The notes beneath the pieces were generated by a model. It saw only the letters and a list, made by a program, of their open reading frames with translations, made no database searches and was not told the DNA's origin. From NCBI RefSeq assembly GCF_000015265.1, contig NC_008699.1, forward strand, positions 4,464,001 to 4,528,000: DNA of 64,000 bases. Reading direction: 5' to 3'. Positions 49,563 through 58,672 of this stretch are shown here, piece after piece. The DNA is from Nocardioides sp. JS614 (GTDB lineage: Bacteria; Actinomycetota; Actinomycetes; Propionibacteriales; Nocardioidaceae). The translations under genes were made by a program, and so were the position numbers. How positions within the stretch are numbered: position 1 is the stretch's first letter; the number at the start of each line of letters is the position of its first letter.

Positions 49563-50377
49563 CACGCCACCTCCGCCAGCGCCCGGCGCACGTACACGCC
49601 GACCATGTGGGTCCGGTACTCCTTCGTGCAGCGCACGTCGCTGATCGGGCTGATGGCCGCCTTCGCCGCGGCCACCACCTCCTCGACCGGGGCGTCCGTC
49701 GCGAGCCCGTCGACGAGCAGCGGCGTGGGGGCGCAGGAGCTGATGCCGAGGCGGAGCGCGCCGTCCTCGACCAGTGCGGCGACCCCGACGATGCCCAGGT
49801 CGTGCCCCTTGATCCGCTTGAGCTTGCGGTAGGAGCCGCGGGCGCCGGCGGCGGCCGGAGGTACGACGACCTCCTCGAGCAGCTCGCCGGGTCGCAGCAC
49901 CGTGCGCTTGGCCCCGGTGAAGAACTCGGTGAACGGGATCTCCCGCCGGCCGCCCTGCGAGCTGAGCACCGCGTGCGCGCCCAGGCAGAGCAGGGCGGGT
50001 GCCATGTCCGCGCACGGCGAGGCGTTGACGACGTTGCCGATCACCGTGGCCCGGTTGCGGATCTGGTGGGACGCCAGGTCCTGCGCGCAGGCGACCAGGA
50101 GCGGGTACGACGTGCGGACCCGGTCGTCCTCGAGCAGGTCGTTGATCGTCACCCCGGGCCGGATCAGCAGCCCGTCGTCGGCGCTCCAGCCGAGCTCGCG
50201 GAAGCCCTCGACCCGCTTGAGGTCGACCATCACCTCCGGGTGCGCGAGGCCGCCGCGGACATCGCCGAGCAGGTCGGTCCCGCCGGCCAGGACGCGCGCC
50301 CGCTCGCCGTACTCCCCCAGGAGCCGGAGCAGCTCGTCGCGCTGTGTCGGAGCCCGATAGCCGAACCTGGCCGCCAT
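49562..50377 (-). CDS. Molybdenum hydroxylase, FAD-binding subunit
   Basis: The 271-residue middle subunit has flavin contacts LAGGTDLLGDVR and IGNVVNASPCADMAPALLCL and the CO-dehydrogenase-flavoprotein-type C domain. It is the first gene of the four-gene operon FAD-FeS-Mo-amidohydrolase, with every junction overlapping, so the proteins are probably made in fixed ratio. Confidence 0.94.
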   Translation of the reverse strand: MAARFGYRAPTQRDELLRLLGEYGERARVLAGGTDLLGDVRGGLAHPEVMVDLKRVEGFRELGWSADDGLLIRPGVTINDLLEDDRVRTSYPLLVACAQDLASHQIRNRATVIGNVVNASPCADMAPALLCLGAHAVLSSQGGRREIPFTEFFTGAKRTVLRPGELLEEVVVPPAAAGARGSYRKLKRIKGHDLGIVGVAALVEDGALRLGISSCAPTPLLVDGLATDAPVEEVVAAAKAAISPISDVRCTKEYRTHMVGVYVRRALAEVA

Positions 50378-50488
50378 GCCGCCTCCCGCTGCGTGGTGCG
50401 GCCCGGCCCTCGCGGCCGCCGCAGACACCCCCGATCGGACCACGGTCGCGCGCCGCCGAGTAGAGACCTTCGTCCCGGGCCTGCCGCC

Positions 50489-50570
50489 GGTCGGGGTCTG
50501 GCCGGGCCGGCGGTGTCCTGGCAACCGAACCGGCCACGCGAACGGGTGCCCACGCACCGCCGGCCCGGCA
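50489..50570. repeat. Dispersed repeat, copy B
   Basis: GGTCGGGGTCTGGCCGGGCC to GGCAACCGAACC and ACCGCCGGCCC aligns with 7080-7165. The 50378-50689 interval has no gene; it holds this repeat and the promoter regions of the molybdenum operon and the tRNA. Confidence 0.5.
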
Positions 50571-50689
50571 CGAGCACGAGCGCCGACCGGGCGGTCCCTC
50601 GCGCGGGTACAGTCTCCTCGCGGTCTGGATCCTGGGAACGACATCGGAGCCATCGAGGGCATTCTCCGGAGCAGAGTCCCGATCCGCCC

Positions 50690-50762
50690 GGGCCTCTAGC
50701 TCAACTGGCAGAGCAGCGGACTTTTAATCCGCGGGTTGTGGGTTCGAGACCCACGGGGCCCA
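50690..50762 (+). tRNA. tRNA-Lys (anticodon TTT)
   Basis: The 73-base cloverleaf has acceptor stem GGGCCTC/GGGGCCC with discriminator A, a D-arm with AGCTCAACTGGCAGAGCA, anticodon loop CTTTTAA, and T-arm GTGGGTTCGAGACCCAC. CCA is not encoded. Confidence 0.95.
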
Positions 50763-50785
50763 CTACATGCCCACCCACCCAGCAC

Positions 50786-50821
50786 GAAGGGGAGCGCGGC
50801 CCGCGGCCGACGCTCCCCTTC
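50786..50821. terminator. Hairpin terminator between tRNA-Lys and permease
   Basis: GAAGGGGAGCG pairs with CGCTCCCCTTC across a GC-rich loop. It lies between the tRNA (plus) and the convergent permease gene (minus). Confidence 0.75.
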
Positions 50822-50837
50822 GCTCGCCTCGACGGCG

Positions 50838-52550
50838 CTAACCGAACACGAGCACCGCCACGATGGTCGACAAGAAGAGTCCGGCGACCACCGGGATGAA
50901 GCACATGCGCGCCAGCTCGATCACCGAGACCCGGGCGAAGCCGGCGACCGCGATCAGCGAGGACCACGCGACGAGGGTGCCGCCGCCGGACCAGATGTTG
51001 CCCATCTGCCCGATCGCGGCGAGCGTCTCCGGCTCGACCCCGACCACCGGGCCGAGCGTCCCGGAGAGCGAGCCGGTGAGCGGCAGGCCCGAGAAGCCGG
51101 AGCCCTCGAGGCCGGCGATCATGCCGATGATCAGGATGCCGAACGCGGTGACGAAGGCGTTCTGCGGGATGTGCGACTGGGCGTTGAGGACCAGGTCGAA
51201 CAGGAAGGCCGGTGCCGCCGACGTGCCGTCCGGGTTCGCGGCGATGCCGAGGATGCGGCCGGCGAAGTCGCCGTTCCCGATGAAGAAGAAGCCCGCGATC
51301 GGCAGCACCACGCCCATCGCCTTGAACGAGAACACCAGGCCGTCGACCACGTGCTCCGCGGAACGCTCCAGGAACGTCTTGCGACCCTCGGCGAAGGCCG
51401 CGAGGAAGATCGTGATCGCCGCGATCCCGCCGACGAGCGCGGCGGCGTCGCCGCCCTTGAGCCCGCCGTCGGTGCCCTTGGTGGACATGCCGTAGATCAG
51501 GTACACGATCAGCGCGAGGTACGCCGCCGGCACGGCGACCGCGAAGGTGTTGGTGATCCAGGCCGGGCAGCTGACGGCCGCGCCGCCCGAGCCGCCGAGC
51601 GCCCGGTCGGCCATCGCGTCGCCGGTGCCACGCCGGGCGCCGTTGCTCGCGCCGTTGCCAGCGCCGCCACCATTGCCGTGCGCGTCACCGGCGGCCTGCT
51701 CGGTGAGCACCGCCGTGCCAGTGGCACCCACGAGCGCGCTCTCGCTGTCGCCGGTCCCCCCAGCCACGTGGGCGTGGGCCTGGGCGGCCTGCGGTGAGTG
51801 CACCAGTGCGGCTCCGTGGCCGATGGTCGGCGACTCCTCGATCACGACCTCCTCGGCCGCGAGCGACTCCACGTCGCCGCGCTCCCACTCCTCGAGCAGG
51901 ACGTCGGCGGGCTGGCGCATCTTGCGGAACTCGAGCAGGTAGCCGATCGCCAGCGCGACGCCACCGACGATCAGGGACAGCACCAGCGCGCGGTTGGCGA
52001 CCACGTCGGCGTTCCCACCGGCTGCCGTGGCGGACAGGCCGGGCGCCACCCGGATGACGAAGTCGCTCGAGAGCGCCATGCCCTGGCCGGCGATGGCGAT
52101 GGTGAAGGCCACCGCCATCGGCCGCAGGCCGGCCCGGATCGCCACGGGGATGAGCACCGCGCCGATCAGCGGCACGGCCGGCGTCGGCCAGAAGAACAGC
52201 GAGATCATGTAGGTCACGACCGCGAGGGTCCAGAACGCCAGGTGGCCGTTGCGCATCACCGGCTTGAACGGCGCGACCATCTTCTGGTCGGCGCCGAGCG
52301 CCTGCAGCGCGCCGAGCATGCCGGTCACCAACGCGATGATCAAGAAGATGCTGAACAGCTCCTGCGCGGCGACCAGGCTGGCGTTGAAAACTGCCGACAG
52401 ACCCTTCGGCAGACTGTGCGAGAAGACGACCGCGGTCAGGAAGGTGAACCCGACTGCGGGCACGATGATGTTCTTGCGGGTCAGCATCGTGACGAGGATG
52501 GTGATGACACCGATCAGATAGATCCAGTGGGCGGCGGTCAGGTCATGCAT
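50838..52550 (-). CDS. Putative permease of the ion-transporter superfamily
   Basis: The 570-residue membrane protein has about 12 helices in two halves. A roughly 110-residue hydrophilic central loop (about 225-335) is rich in Ala/Gly/Asn/His. Both halves show re-entrant-like segments (FFWPTPAVPLIGAVLIP; GSGFSGLPLTGSLSGTLGPV), as in ion-transporter-superfamily carriers for organic anions. The substrate is not identifiable. Its place between the pyrimidine-type operon and the PucR region suggests uptake of a nitrogen compound or product acid; that is inference. Confidence 0.6.
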   Translation of the reverse strand: MHDLTAAHWIYLIGVITILVTMLTRKNIIVPAVGFTFLTAVVFSHSLPKGLSAVFNASLVAAQELFSIFLIIALVTGMLGALQALGADQKMVAPFKPVMRNGHLAFWTLAVVTYMISLFFWPTPAVPLIGAVLIPVAIRAGLRPMAVAFTIAIAGQGMALSSDFVIRVAPGLSATAAGGNADVVANRALVLSLIVGGVALAIGYLLEFRKMRQPADVLLEEWERGDVESLAAEEVVIEESPTIGHGAALVHSPQAAQAHAHVAGGTGDSESALVGATGTAVLTEQAAGDAHGNGGGAGNGASNGARRGTGDAMADRALGGSGGAAVSCPAWITNTFAVAVPAAYLALIVYLIYGMSTKGTDGGLKGGDAAALVGGIAAITIFLAAFAEGRKTFLERSAEHVVDGLVFSFKAMGVVLPIAGFFFIGNGDFAGRILGIAANPDGTSAAPAFLFDLVLNAQSHIPQNAFVTAFGILIIGMIAGLEGSGFSGLPLTGSLSGTLGPVVGVEPETLAAIGQMGNIWSGGGTLVAWSSLIAVAGFARVSVIELARMCFIPVVAGLFLSTIVAVLVFG

Positions 52551-52777
52551 CTAGGCCTCCAGGGCTCTGCGGGTGCTGCGTAGCCTGCTCTCCACCGTCG
52601 GGTCGGTCTATGTACACGTTGCCCAACGGCCACTGCTTCTCTTGTGCACGCTGGCGGGTGCCCGGTGGCGTCGCCTCCCGAGATAATGGCTGACGTCCCC
52701 GGGATCCGCCCGGGTCCGCCGCCTCCGGTCCGGACCGGTACGACCCGGTGCCGGATCACCGTCTCGAGGAGCGTCGC

Positions 52778-54190
52778 GTGAACCCAGGTGGGCAGCGTCC
52801 GCCCGGCGCACTGGTCCGGATCACCCTCCTGGCCGTCACCGTCCTCGGGACGATGTGCAACAACGTCGTGAACGTGCCGCTGCGCTCGATCGCGACCGAC
52901 CTGGATGCGTCGGTGGCCTCGAGCGTGCTGTGCGTGAGCGCGTTCGTGCTGACCCTCGCGGTCGCGATGCCGCTCGCCGGCTGGCTCGGGGACCGGGTCG
53001 GCATGAAGCGGGCGCTGGTCTGGGCGCTGGTCCTGATGCTCGTGGCCCAGGTACTCGCCGCGGTCGCTCCCAACCTGCCGGCGCTGATCGCGCTGCGGGC
53101 CCTGCAGGGCCTGGCCTGCTCGGCCATCCCACCGATGGTGATGGGCCTGCTGGCCGGCTTCTACCCGGGCCGGATGACCCGGATGATGGGCGCCTGGGCC
53201 GCCGCCAACGGGATCGGCCAGGCCATCGGACCACCCACCGGCGGCGTCGTCGCCGACCTGCTCGGCTGGCGCTACATCTTCGCGATCCTCGCGGTGGCCT
53301 GCGCCGTGGTCATCGCCGGCATGTGGCGGCTGGTCCCCGCGCTCCCGCCCCGGCCCTCGCCGCTGCACCTGCCCGGGGCCATCCTGCTGACCTCGGGGGT
53401 CGGCCTGGTCCTGGTCGCCCTGACCGCGGCGGCGCAGCGCTCGTTCCCCCTGGCGGCGACGTCCGCCATGGCCGTGACCGGCGTGCTCTGCGTCCTCGGG
53501 TACGGCGTGGTCTCCCGCGGTCGGGTGACCGCGATCGTGCCGGTCGCCCTGATGCTGGAGAGCCGGTTCCTGCGCAGCTCGCTGGCGGCGTTCGCGCAGA
53601 TGTTCATGCTCGGCTCGGTGCTGGTCGCGCTCCCGCTGTTCTTCACCGGGCCCCTCGACATGTCACCGGGTGTGGCCGGGATGGTCTTCTTCACGCTCCC
53701 GCTCGTGATGGCGGTGTCCGCGCCCGTGGTCAGCCGGCTCAGCGATCGCAAGTCGCCCCGGCTGGTGCTCCGGTCGGGCCTGCTGATCATCATCCTGGCC
53801 GCCGCCGGCATCGGCCTGGCCGCCTCGCACGGCGTCGGGTCCGGCGTGCGGGCGACGATCGTGGCGCTGATGGTGCTCGCCGGGCTCGGCATGGCGATGG
53901 TGCAGACCCCGGCCGCCGCGGGCGCGGCCCGTTCGCCGGCGGGGCGGTACGGCGCGGCCCTGGGCGTGTTCAGCATGCTGCGCTTCTCCGGCTCGGGCGC
54001 GGCCGCCGCCTGGGTGGCGCTCGTCTACCCCCACGGCGCGTACCTGGTGCTCTTCCTCGGCTGCGCGGTGGTCGCCTGCTGCGGGCTGGCCGCGACGTTC
54101 GTCGGCCCCGACCCGGCCGCCGACCCGGGCCCCGGCCCGGGGTCTCGGGACGCCATGCGGACGGTGGGACAGGTGACACCGTCCGTCTGA
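52778..54190 (+). CDS. MFS transporter, DHA2-like (14 helices)
   Basis: The 470-residue permease shows motif A GWLGDRVGMKRAL between helices 2 and 3 and motif C-like GIGQAIGPPTGGVVAD in helix 5, which marks drug:H+ antiporters. GTG at 52778 follows GAGGAG. It could export a toxic substrate or metabolite linked to the flanking catabolic genes, or be unrelated. It is convergent with pucR, 13 bases apart. The 52551-52777 interval before it shows no other feature. Confidence 0.88.
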   Translation: MNPGGQRPPGALVRITLLAVTVLGTMCNNVVNVPLRSIATDLDASVASSVLCVSAFVLTLAVAMPLAGWLGDRVGMKRALVWALVLMLVAQVLAAVAPNLPALIALRALQGLACSAIPPMVMGLLAGFYPGRMTRMMGAWAAANGIGQAIGPPTGGVVADLLGWRYIFAILAVACAVVIAGMWRLVPALPPRPSPLHLPGAILLTSGVGLVLVALTAAAQRSFPLAATSAMAVTGVLCVLGYGVVSRGRVTAIVPVALMLESRFLRSSLAAFAQMFMLGSVLVALPLFFTGPLDMSPGVAGMVFFTLPLVMAVSAPVVSRLSDRKSPRLVLRSGLLIIILAAAGIGLAASHGVGSGVRATIVALMVLAGLGMAMVQTPAAAGAARSPAGRYGAALGVFSMLRFSGSGAAAAWVALVYPHGAYLVLFLGCAVVACCGLAATFVGPDPAADPGPGPGSRDAMRTVGQVTPSV

Positions 54191-54203
54191 CGTCCGGGAG
54201 CGG

Positions 54204-55862
54204 TCAGCCCGAGCTCACGTCCCGGTCGACGAGCTCGGCGGTCGCGGCCAGCGTCGAGAGCCGCAGGGCGAGCCAGATCGTGAACTGGGTGTCCGCCTCG
54301 CGGATGTCCCGCTCGAGCAGCCGCGAGATCCGGTCCAGCTTGTACAGCATCGTGTTGCGGTGGATCCCGAGTCGCCGCGCCGACTCGTTCACGTTGCCCC
54401 CCGCCGCGACGTACTCCCGGGCGACGTCGAGCAGCGTCCCGCTCCGATCCTGGCGGAGCGGCTCGAGGACGTCGGTGAAGAAGCTCTTGCCGGCCGGCTC
54501 GCGCGCGAGCCCGAGCAGCGCCGAGTCGACCCGGAGGTCGGCGAAGCCGCAGACCCGCTCCATCCGGAGCCGCTCGCCGAGGTCCAGGGCGATCCGGGCC
54601 TCGCGGTAGCTGAGCACGATCTGCTCGGCGCCCTTCACCGGACGGCCGTAGGCCACGTGGACCGGGCGCTGCAGGAGCCGGGCCAGGCGCCGCTCGAGGC
54701 CGGTCGCGTAGTCCCGCAGCTCGTGGGCGGTCGGGTCCGGATGCGTGCGGCCCGCCGGTGAGACCTGCCGGACGACCGCGAGCACGTCCCCGACCACGGC
54801 GGTCAGCGTCTGCCGGTCGTCCACGGGTGCGACGCGGAGCGCCTCGCGCGCCATCTCGGCGAGCCGGACCGGCGCGTCGCGTTCCGCGATCAGGCCGGCG
54901 CTGCGCGCGATCACGACGCCGTAGCGGCCCTCGACGGCGAAGTCGTGGTGCGACGCCCGGGCGACCAGGTCGGCGTGGTTGGAGAACCGGCCGTGCAGCA
55001 GCGCGTGCACGAAGTTGCCGCGGGCCCGCTCCTCCGCGCGCTCCACACTGCGCAGCCGCAGCAGCTCGGTGCCGACGATGGTGGCGGCCTGCTCCACCAC
55101 CACGCGGTGCTCGGCGAGGTCGTGCCCGTGCGGCGAGTCGTCGGCGTTGATGACGGCGATCCACCCCTCCCGGTGGTCGGCCAGCTCGATGGCGCCGACC
55201 ACGCACACGACCTCGTTGTCGCCGATCGACGTCTCCAGGGTCACCGGCCCCGCCGAGACGTCCTCCTGGAGCAGCCGCTCGTGCAGCTCCCGGACGGTCG
55301 CCGCGACCATCGAGGCGTGCATCCACGGGTTCGGCCCCTGGTCGAAGGCCAGGATCCTCAGGTCGGTCGCGATCACGGCCACCGAGCAGTTGCTCAGCCG
55401 CGACATCCGGGTGCACAGCGCCGAGACGCCGGCGCCGCGATGGAGCAGCTGCGCCAGCGCGCTGTGCACCCGCTGGGCGTACTGCAGCACGTGGCTCTCG
55501 TGGGCCAGCCCGAGGCGGGCGACCAGCTCGGCCAGCGCCCGGGGCGGCACGCCCGGCGGCACGACGACGACGTTCAACCCCGGCACCGCAGGCGGCGACC
55601 GGTCGGCCTCGGAGGAGGCGAGCACGAAGACCGCGGCCGCGCCGGCAGCCACCAGCCGCTGCAGCACGGTCGCGGTCAGCTGCTCGGGGCGGGCCATCAC
55701 CGCGACCAGGTCCAGGTCGCGCGGCGGGTCCTCGAGGTCGGCCAGCGAGTGGCACCACCGCACCGCCACGCCGGGGTCTGCGCCGGCGACGAGCACCGCG
55801 CCCTGGAGCAGCCGCTCGTCGAGGAGCCGCTCGAGGGTCACTTCGCCGTGGGGGTCCGACAC
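54204..55862 (-). CDS. PucR-family transcriptional regulator
   Basis: The 552-residue regulator has a variable sensor part (about 1-300), a GGDEF-like middle (about 300-420) and the PucR C-terminal helix-turn-helix (NVNESARRLGIHRNTMLYKL, about 493-512). PucR proteins often control purine, pyrimidine or amine catabolism. It is divergent from glcG by 128 bases, and the molybdenum/amidohydrolase and HDO operons are on either side, so it is the best candidate regulator for one of them. Confidence 0.92.
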   Translation of the reverse strand: MSDPHGEVTLERLLDERLLQGAVLVAGADPGVAVRWCHSLADLEDPPRDLDLVAVMARPEQLTATVLQRLVAAGAAAVFVLASSEADRSPPAVPGLNVVVVPPGVPPRALAELVARLGLAHESHVLQYAQRVHSALAQLLHRGAGVSALCTRMSRLSNCSVAVIATDLRILAFDQGPNPWMHASMVAATVRELHERLLQEDVSAGPVTLETSIGDNEVVCVVGAIELADHREGWIAVINADDSPHGHDLAEHRVVVEQAATIVGTELLRLRSVERAEERARGNFVHALLHGRFSNHADLVARASHHDFAVEGRYGVVIARSAGLIAERDAPVRLAEMAREALRVAPVDDRQTLTAVVGDVLAVVRQVSPAGRTHPDPTAHELRDYATGLERRLARLLQRPVHVAYGRPVKGAEQIVLSYREARIALDLGERLRMERVCGFADLRVDSALLGLAREPAGKSFFTDVLEPLRQDRSGTLLDVAREYVAAGGNVNESARRLGIHRNTMLYKLDRISRLLERDIREADTQFTIWLALRLSTLAATAELVDRDVSSG

Positions 55863-55990
55863 ATGTGCACCTTAGGGCAAGAAAGCGGATCGGATTTGGC
55901 ACATCTGCCCTTGTCCCGGGCGACGCGGTTCGCGAGTCTGGGGCAACTGCGGCCGACCGTGGCCGACCCAGGTGAGGAGAGCGCGCCAGC

Positions 55991-56443
55991 ATGCACAAGA
56001 TCTTCAGGATCACCCTCGACGACGCCCTTCCCGTGCTGGCGGCAGCCCGGGCGAAGGCCGAGGAGATCGGGGTGCGGCAGACGATCTGCGTGGTCGACGA
56101 GAGCGGCCAGGTGATCGCGCTGCACCGGCTGCCCGGCGCCCGGCTGACCGGCGTGGACATCGCGATCGCGAAGGCCTTCACCGCCGCCGGCCACGAGCGC
56201 GCCACCCACAAGTTCAACGAGCCGCCGAACGGGCCGGCCCTCCCGGGCAACGAGGCCTTCGGCATCAGCCACATGCTGCCCGGGAAGTTCGCGATCTTCG
56301 TCGGAGGCTTCCCGATCGAGTACGACGGCCAGATCGTCGGCGCGGTCGGGGTCTCCGGCGGCAACGGCGAGCAGGACAAGGCGGTCGGCGCGGCCGCGCT
56401 GGAGGCGTTCGCGCAGCACGTCGCTGCGCACCCGCCGCAGTAG
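55991..56443 (+). CDS. GlcG/HbpS-family protein
   Basis: The 150-residue protein is of the GlcG/HbpS family (SGQVIALHRLPGARLTGVDI; GGFPIEYDGQIVGAVGVSGG), which forms oligomers that bind haem or small ligands and often accompanies oxidative catabolic operons. It is divergent from pucR and tail to tail with the ridA gene, 8 bases apart. A binding or accessory role for the neighbouring pathway is likely but not shown. Confidence 0.87.
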   Translation: MHKIFRITLDDALPVLAAARAKAEEIGVRQTICVVDESGQVIALHRLPGARLTGVDIAIAKAFTAAGHERATHKFNEPPNGPALPGNEAFGISHMLPGKFAIFVGGFPIEYDGQIVGAVGVSGGNGEQDKAVGAAALEAFAQHVAAHPPQ

Positions 56444-56451
56444 CGCGCGGC

Positions 56452-56835
56452 TCACGGCCGGGCGCGGGCGCAGGTGAGCTCGACCTCGAGGCACGCCCCG
56501 CCCGGCAGGGACGCGACCCCGACCGCGGTGCGGACGACCACGCCGCGTTCACCGAGGAGCTCGACCAGCCGCTCGCTCGCGCCGTCGGCGACCCGGGAGT
56601 GCTCGGTGAAGCCGCCGACCGCGTTCACGTAGACGGTCATCCGCAGCGCCCGGCCGATCGCGTCGAGCGACCCGGCCTCCCCGGCCGCGGCCGCGACCGC
56701 GTTCGCGACAGCGATCCCGGCAGCGGTCCGCGCCTCGTCGACGGAGACCGTGCCGCCGACCTGGCCGGCGTACTGCAGGACGCCGTCGACGCGCGGCGTC
56801 ATGCCCGCGGTGAGGATCAGGCCGGCCTCGGCCAA
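56452..56835 (-). CDS. RidA-family protein with altered 5' end
   Basis: RidA proteins hydrolyse reactive enamine/imine intermediates. The conserved body is clear: RYVPALAEAGLILTAGMTPR, then AGQVGGTVSVDEARTAAGIA and the C-terminal GVASLPGGACLEVEL. Homology begins upstream at about 56875 (RPQGRYVPA), but no ATG or GTG is found there; the frame runs back into the inverted-repeat element at 56889-57057. TTG at 56835 is the only nearby start and would drop about 13 conserved residues; a TTG inside the element is also in frame. The gene may be impaired. Confidence 0.65.
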   Translation of the reverse strand: MAEAGLILTAGMTPRVDGVLQYAGQVGGTVSVDEARTAAGIAVANAVAAAAGEAGSLDAIGRALRMTVYVNAVGGFTEHSRVADGASERLVELLGERGVVVRTAVGVASLPGGACLEVELTCARARP

Positions 56836-56888
56836 CGCGGGGACGTAGCGGCCCTGCGGCCGCGGTCGGTCGGGAAGCCGACCGGTGG

Positions 56889-57057
56889 TCTCAGCCTCGA
56901 TCCACCGATTTGCGGCGTCGCGAGCGTCACCAGATGGGTGCGCTGGCAAGGCGTCCGGCGCGAAGCCATACCGAGCGTCTATCGAGCGTCGGCAACGCAG
57001 CCAGCGTGCCCAGATGGGGGCGCGCAGCAGGCGGAAATCGGTGGATCGAGGCTCAGA
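56889..57057. mobile_element. MITE-like element with terminal inverted repeats
   Basis: The 27-base ends 56889-56915 and 57031-57057 are inverted copies with two mismatches, sharing AGCCTCGATCCACCGATTT. The 115-base interior has no ORF of its own but repeats CAGATGGG near both ends. It starts exactly at the GGT-family stop codon and ends at the 5' edge of ridA, so it seems to have inserted in that operon. No transposase is present. Confidence 0.75.
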
Positions 57058-58672
57058 CGGCAAGCGCCACTCCTTCCATGCGCGGGTCGGCGCCGGCGCG
57101 CACGCACCCGTGTCGGTGGTCCATCGAGATCGCGAGGGCGGACCCGCCGGGCCCGCCGACCTGCACCGGCACCGGGACCACGTCGTGGCCCCACGCCCCC
57201 AGCGTCTCGAGCGTCGTCGCGGGGATGCCGCCTTCGCACCGCAGCTCGCGGCGGCGCCCGACCACGTCCGCGTCCGAGCCCGGGAAGACGGTGAACCGGG
57301 GCAGCGAGACCGCACGCTGGGGGTCGTCGCCGTGGTCGACCAGGTGGCTGATCACCTGCATGTTCCACTGCACCTGACCGTCCCCGCCCGGGCAGTTGCC
57401 GGCGTGCAGCAGACCGACACCGGGCTCGTCGAGGAGCCACGCGTTGAGGGTGTGCAGCGGCTTGCGGCGCGGGCGCACCTCGTTGGGGTGGCCGTCGATC
57501 AGGTAGGCCCCGCGGCCCAGGCGGTTGTTGAGGATCACGCCCGTGCCGGGCACGCTCAGCCGGGCCCCGAAGGTGAAGCCGAGGGAGTGGATGAAGCTGA
57601 CGGCGCGGCCGTCGGCGTCGACACACACGGTCGAGGTGGTGTCGCCGGCGACCCGCATCGGCGCCGGCCCGACCCGGTCCCGGCTGCGGATCGCGGCGCG
57701 GGTCCGCTCGAGCGCGGCCGGGTCCAGGGTCCGCTGCCAGGCGTCGGTGTCCGAGCCGCAGGAGGCGAACCGGTCGCGGAACGCCGCGGCCGCGGCCTCG
57801 GCCAGCCAGTGCACGGCCGGCGCCCCGAGCTGCTCCGACCCGACCAGCTCCCCGTCGCAGAGCGCCGCCTGCTGGAGCACCATCCACCCGGCCGAGGGCA
57901 TCGGCGTCTGATGCAGCCGGGCGCCGCCGTACGCCGTGGCGATGGCGGGCGCCACCGGCGCGTGCGCGACCGCGGCCCACTCGGCGCCGGAGTACGGCGC
58001 CCCGCTCGCGACCAGGTGCTCGACCGCACGGTCGGCGAACCAGCCGGTGTAGAAGGCGTCCGGGTCGGCGGCCAGCCGCTCCAGCGTGGTCGCCAGGTCG
58101 GCCTGGCGCAGCCGGGCACCGACCTCGGGTGGGACTCCGCCCGGCAGGAACGCGGCCCGGGCGCCGGGGTCGGCGTCCAGGGCCGCGGCGAACTCCCCGA
58201 CGTCCGCCCGGGTCTTGGCGCTCGCGGCGACGCCCTCGCGGGCGAGCCGGAGCGCCGGTGCCCACAGCTCGTCGAGGCCACGAGTGGCCCGGCCCTGGAG
58301 GGTCCGGACGGCGGCCGGCGCGCCGGGCACCGCGACCGCGTGCGGCCCGGTCAGCGGCAGTGCGTCGAGGCCCAGCCCGGCGTAGAGCTCCGGCGTCCCC
58401 CCGTCGGGGCCGAAACCGCTGCCGCTGACGGTCCAGACCTCGCCGTCGGGCTCCCGGACGATCGCGAACGCGTCGCCGCCGAGGCCACACTGGCCGGGCA
58501 GCACCATCCAGGCGACGGCCGCCATCGCGAGCGTCGCGTCGATCGCCGTGCCGCCGTCGGCCAGGACCCGGGCGCCGGCCAGCGAGACGAACGGGCTGCT
58601 CGAGGTGACCACGCCGCCGGTCCCGAGGACCGGTCGCCGGGCGACCGGCACCGGGTCGGGTCCGCGGCCCAT
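57053..58672 (-). CDS. Gamma-glutamyltransferase-family protein
   Basis: This 539-residue Ntn-hydrolase of the GGT family self-cleaves before a Thr. The nucleophile is in GDTTSTVCVD (Thr345), and NNRLGRGAYLIDGHPNEVRP and the GGPGGSALAISMD end fit. There is no signal peptide, so it is probably cytoplasmic. Members of this broad family act on gamma-glutamyl amides or related acyl amides. The start overlaps the Rieske stop (TGATG). It may release or attach a gamma-glutamyl group on an amine handled by the operon; that is inference. Confidence 0.85.
   Translation of the reverse strand: MGRGPDPVPVARRPVLGTGGVVTSSSPFVSLAGARVLADGGTAIDATLAMAAVAWMVLPGQCGLGGDAFAIVREPDGEVWTVSGSGFGPDGGTPELYAGLGLDALPLTGPHAVAVPGAPAAVRTLQGRATRGLDELWAPALRLAREGVAASAKTRADVGEFAAALDADPGARAAFLPGGVPPEVGARLRQADLATTLERLAADPDAFYTGWFADRAVEHLVASGAPYSGAEWAAVAHAPVAPAIATAYGGARLHQTPMPSAGWMVLQQAALCDGELVGSEQLGAPAVHWLAEAAAAAFRDRFASCGSDTDAWQRTLDPAALERTRAAIRSRDRVGPAPMRVAGDTTSTVCVDADGRAVSFIHSLGFTFGARLSVPGTGVILNNRLGRGAYLIDGHPNEVRPRRKPLHTLNAWLLDEPGVGLLHAGNCPGGDGQVQWNMQVISHLVDHGDDPQRAVSLPRFTVFPGSDADVVGRRRELRCEGGIPATTLETLGAWGHDVVPVPVQVGGPGGSALAISMDHRHGCVRAGADPRMEGVALAV

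Noticed and set aside
50690..50762. tRNA-Lys as an integration site of a genomic island
   Set aside because: No integrase gene and no repeated 3' tRNA fragment were seen within the window on either side.
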